From Haemaphysalis longicornis (Eukaryota > Arthropoda > Arachnida > Ixodida > Ixodidae), in assembly GCA_013339765.2 (NCBI GenBank), contig CM023450.1, forward strand, positions 190,730,688-190,794,687: a DNA stretch of 64,000 bases, read 5' to 3'. The translations under genes were made by a program, and so were the position numbers. Positions within the stretch are counted from its first letter, which is position 1; each line of letters starts with the position of its first letter. Below, piece by piece: positions 63,530 through 64,000 of the stretch. Under the pieces are notes generated by a model. That model saw nothing but the letters and a program-made list of their open reading frames with translations. It did no database searches and had not been told where the DNA came from.

Positions 63530-64000
63530 CATCAAAATTTTTGACATTTTTTGGGCCATTAGCGGCTACTTTGAGACCATTCTACGGTTTTAACCCTTGC
63601 CACCACTGGCGTGTGCAAGGGGGGAGGGGGGTCGAGGGGGCACAGACATTTGCGAAATTTCTGGGTTTGCGACACTAAAATTATTGTTCCTTCGCAACCG
63701 TCAACCCAACGAACTTGCGGAAAAAAGTGCAGAAGATTTTTGAAAACCGTGAACGATTAGGGCGTATTATTGATTGCATAATTTTTCTCGGCCGACACAA
63801 CATACCACTACGTGGCCACAGGGAATTTGGTACGCTTGAGCTGAATCAGCACAACGAAGCTTCTCAGAGCCCGGTTAACCAGGGAAACTCGTGAATTGCT
63901 GCGTTTCCTTGTCCAGTCTGGAGACAAAGACCTGGAAAACCACCTGATAACATCACCGTCGAGAGCTACCTATATTAGCAGCCGCATTCAAAATGAGTTA
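63530..64000. other. No supportable gene
   Basis: Unassigned. It has a G-rich run near 63,628-63,650. The window ends inside this DNA. Confidence 0.55.

Overview
The window looks like intergenic DNA from a large, repeat-rich arthropod genome, most likely a hard tick (Ixodidae). The reasons are the mix of decayed non-LTR retrotransposons, Penelope-like elements with GIY-YIG endonucleases, gypsy, Tc1/mariner, Harbinger-type and Helentron-type debris, and several short dispersed motifs I recognise from tick genomic sequence. Examples of the last are the 'CCACCTGGGG' repeat and the 'CTGCAGWGCAAAGGCCTCTCCC' type LINE tail. Family and species assignments rest on recognition by eye, not on a search. 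I could not support any intact host protein-coding gene, rRNA, functional tRNA or CRISPR array. Every recognisable coding region belongs to a mobile element, and nearly all carry stops or frameshifts.

Layout. 1-25 kb is mostly unassigned DNA. It holds a tandem duplication carrying a LINE tail (0.2-0.5 kb), GGATT arrays (0.55 and 10.6 kb), a three-copy dispersed repeat (7.5, 12.0 and 35.3 kb), a TTAA-flanked unit (14.5-15.7 kb), an L1-type ORF1 island (19.2-19.7 kb), a Tc1/mariner transposase remnant (21.9-22.5 kb) and a clean 890-bp Harbinger-type MITE with a TAA duplication (22,997-23,886). 25-42 kb holds a CR1-like LINE remnant (25.0-26.9 kb), a LINE 3' end (31.4-31.9 kb), the end of a Helentron endonuclease (32.4-32.8 kb), a TCTG array, a possible gypsy tail (38.5 kb) and a 5'-truncated LINE with reverse transcriptase and RNase H (39.1-41.7 kb). 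44.5-46.9 kb is a head-to-head Penelope-like element dimer bracketed by a 12-bp direct repeat.

48-63.5 kb is a densely nested repeat block in which (TA)n tracts sit at many element edges. It holds tandem units with tRNA-like cloverleaf modules (48.5, 50.4, 50.9 kb) and a fold-back MITE (49.05-49.94 kb). A gypsy integrase region (51.1-58.0 kb) is split by a near full-length 5.9-kb LINE with a perfect 13-bp target-site duplication, and that LINE itself carries a nested LINE tail. Beyond this lie a palindrome with a hammerhead-like core (58.37-58.52 kb), a putative non-autonomous Helentron (58.6-60.4 kb) and a Neptune-like Penelope element (60.9-63.4 kb).

No genes here work together as a host pathway. 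The biological story is one of retroelement insertion order and structure: gypsy first, then the LINE into it, then a smaller LINE tail into that LINE.
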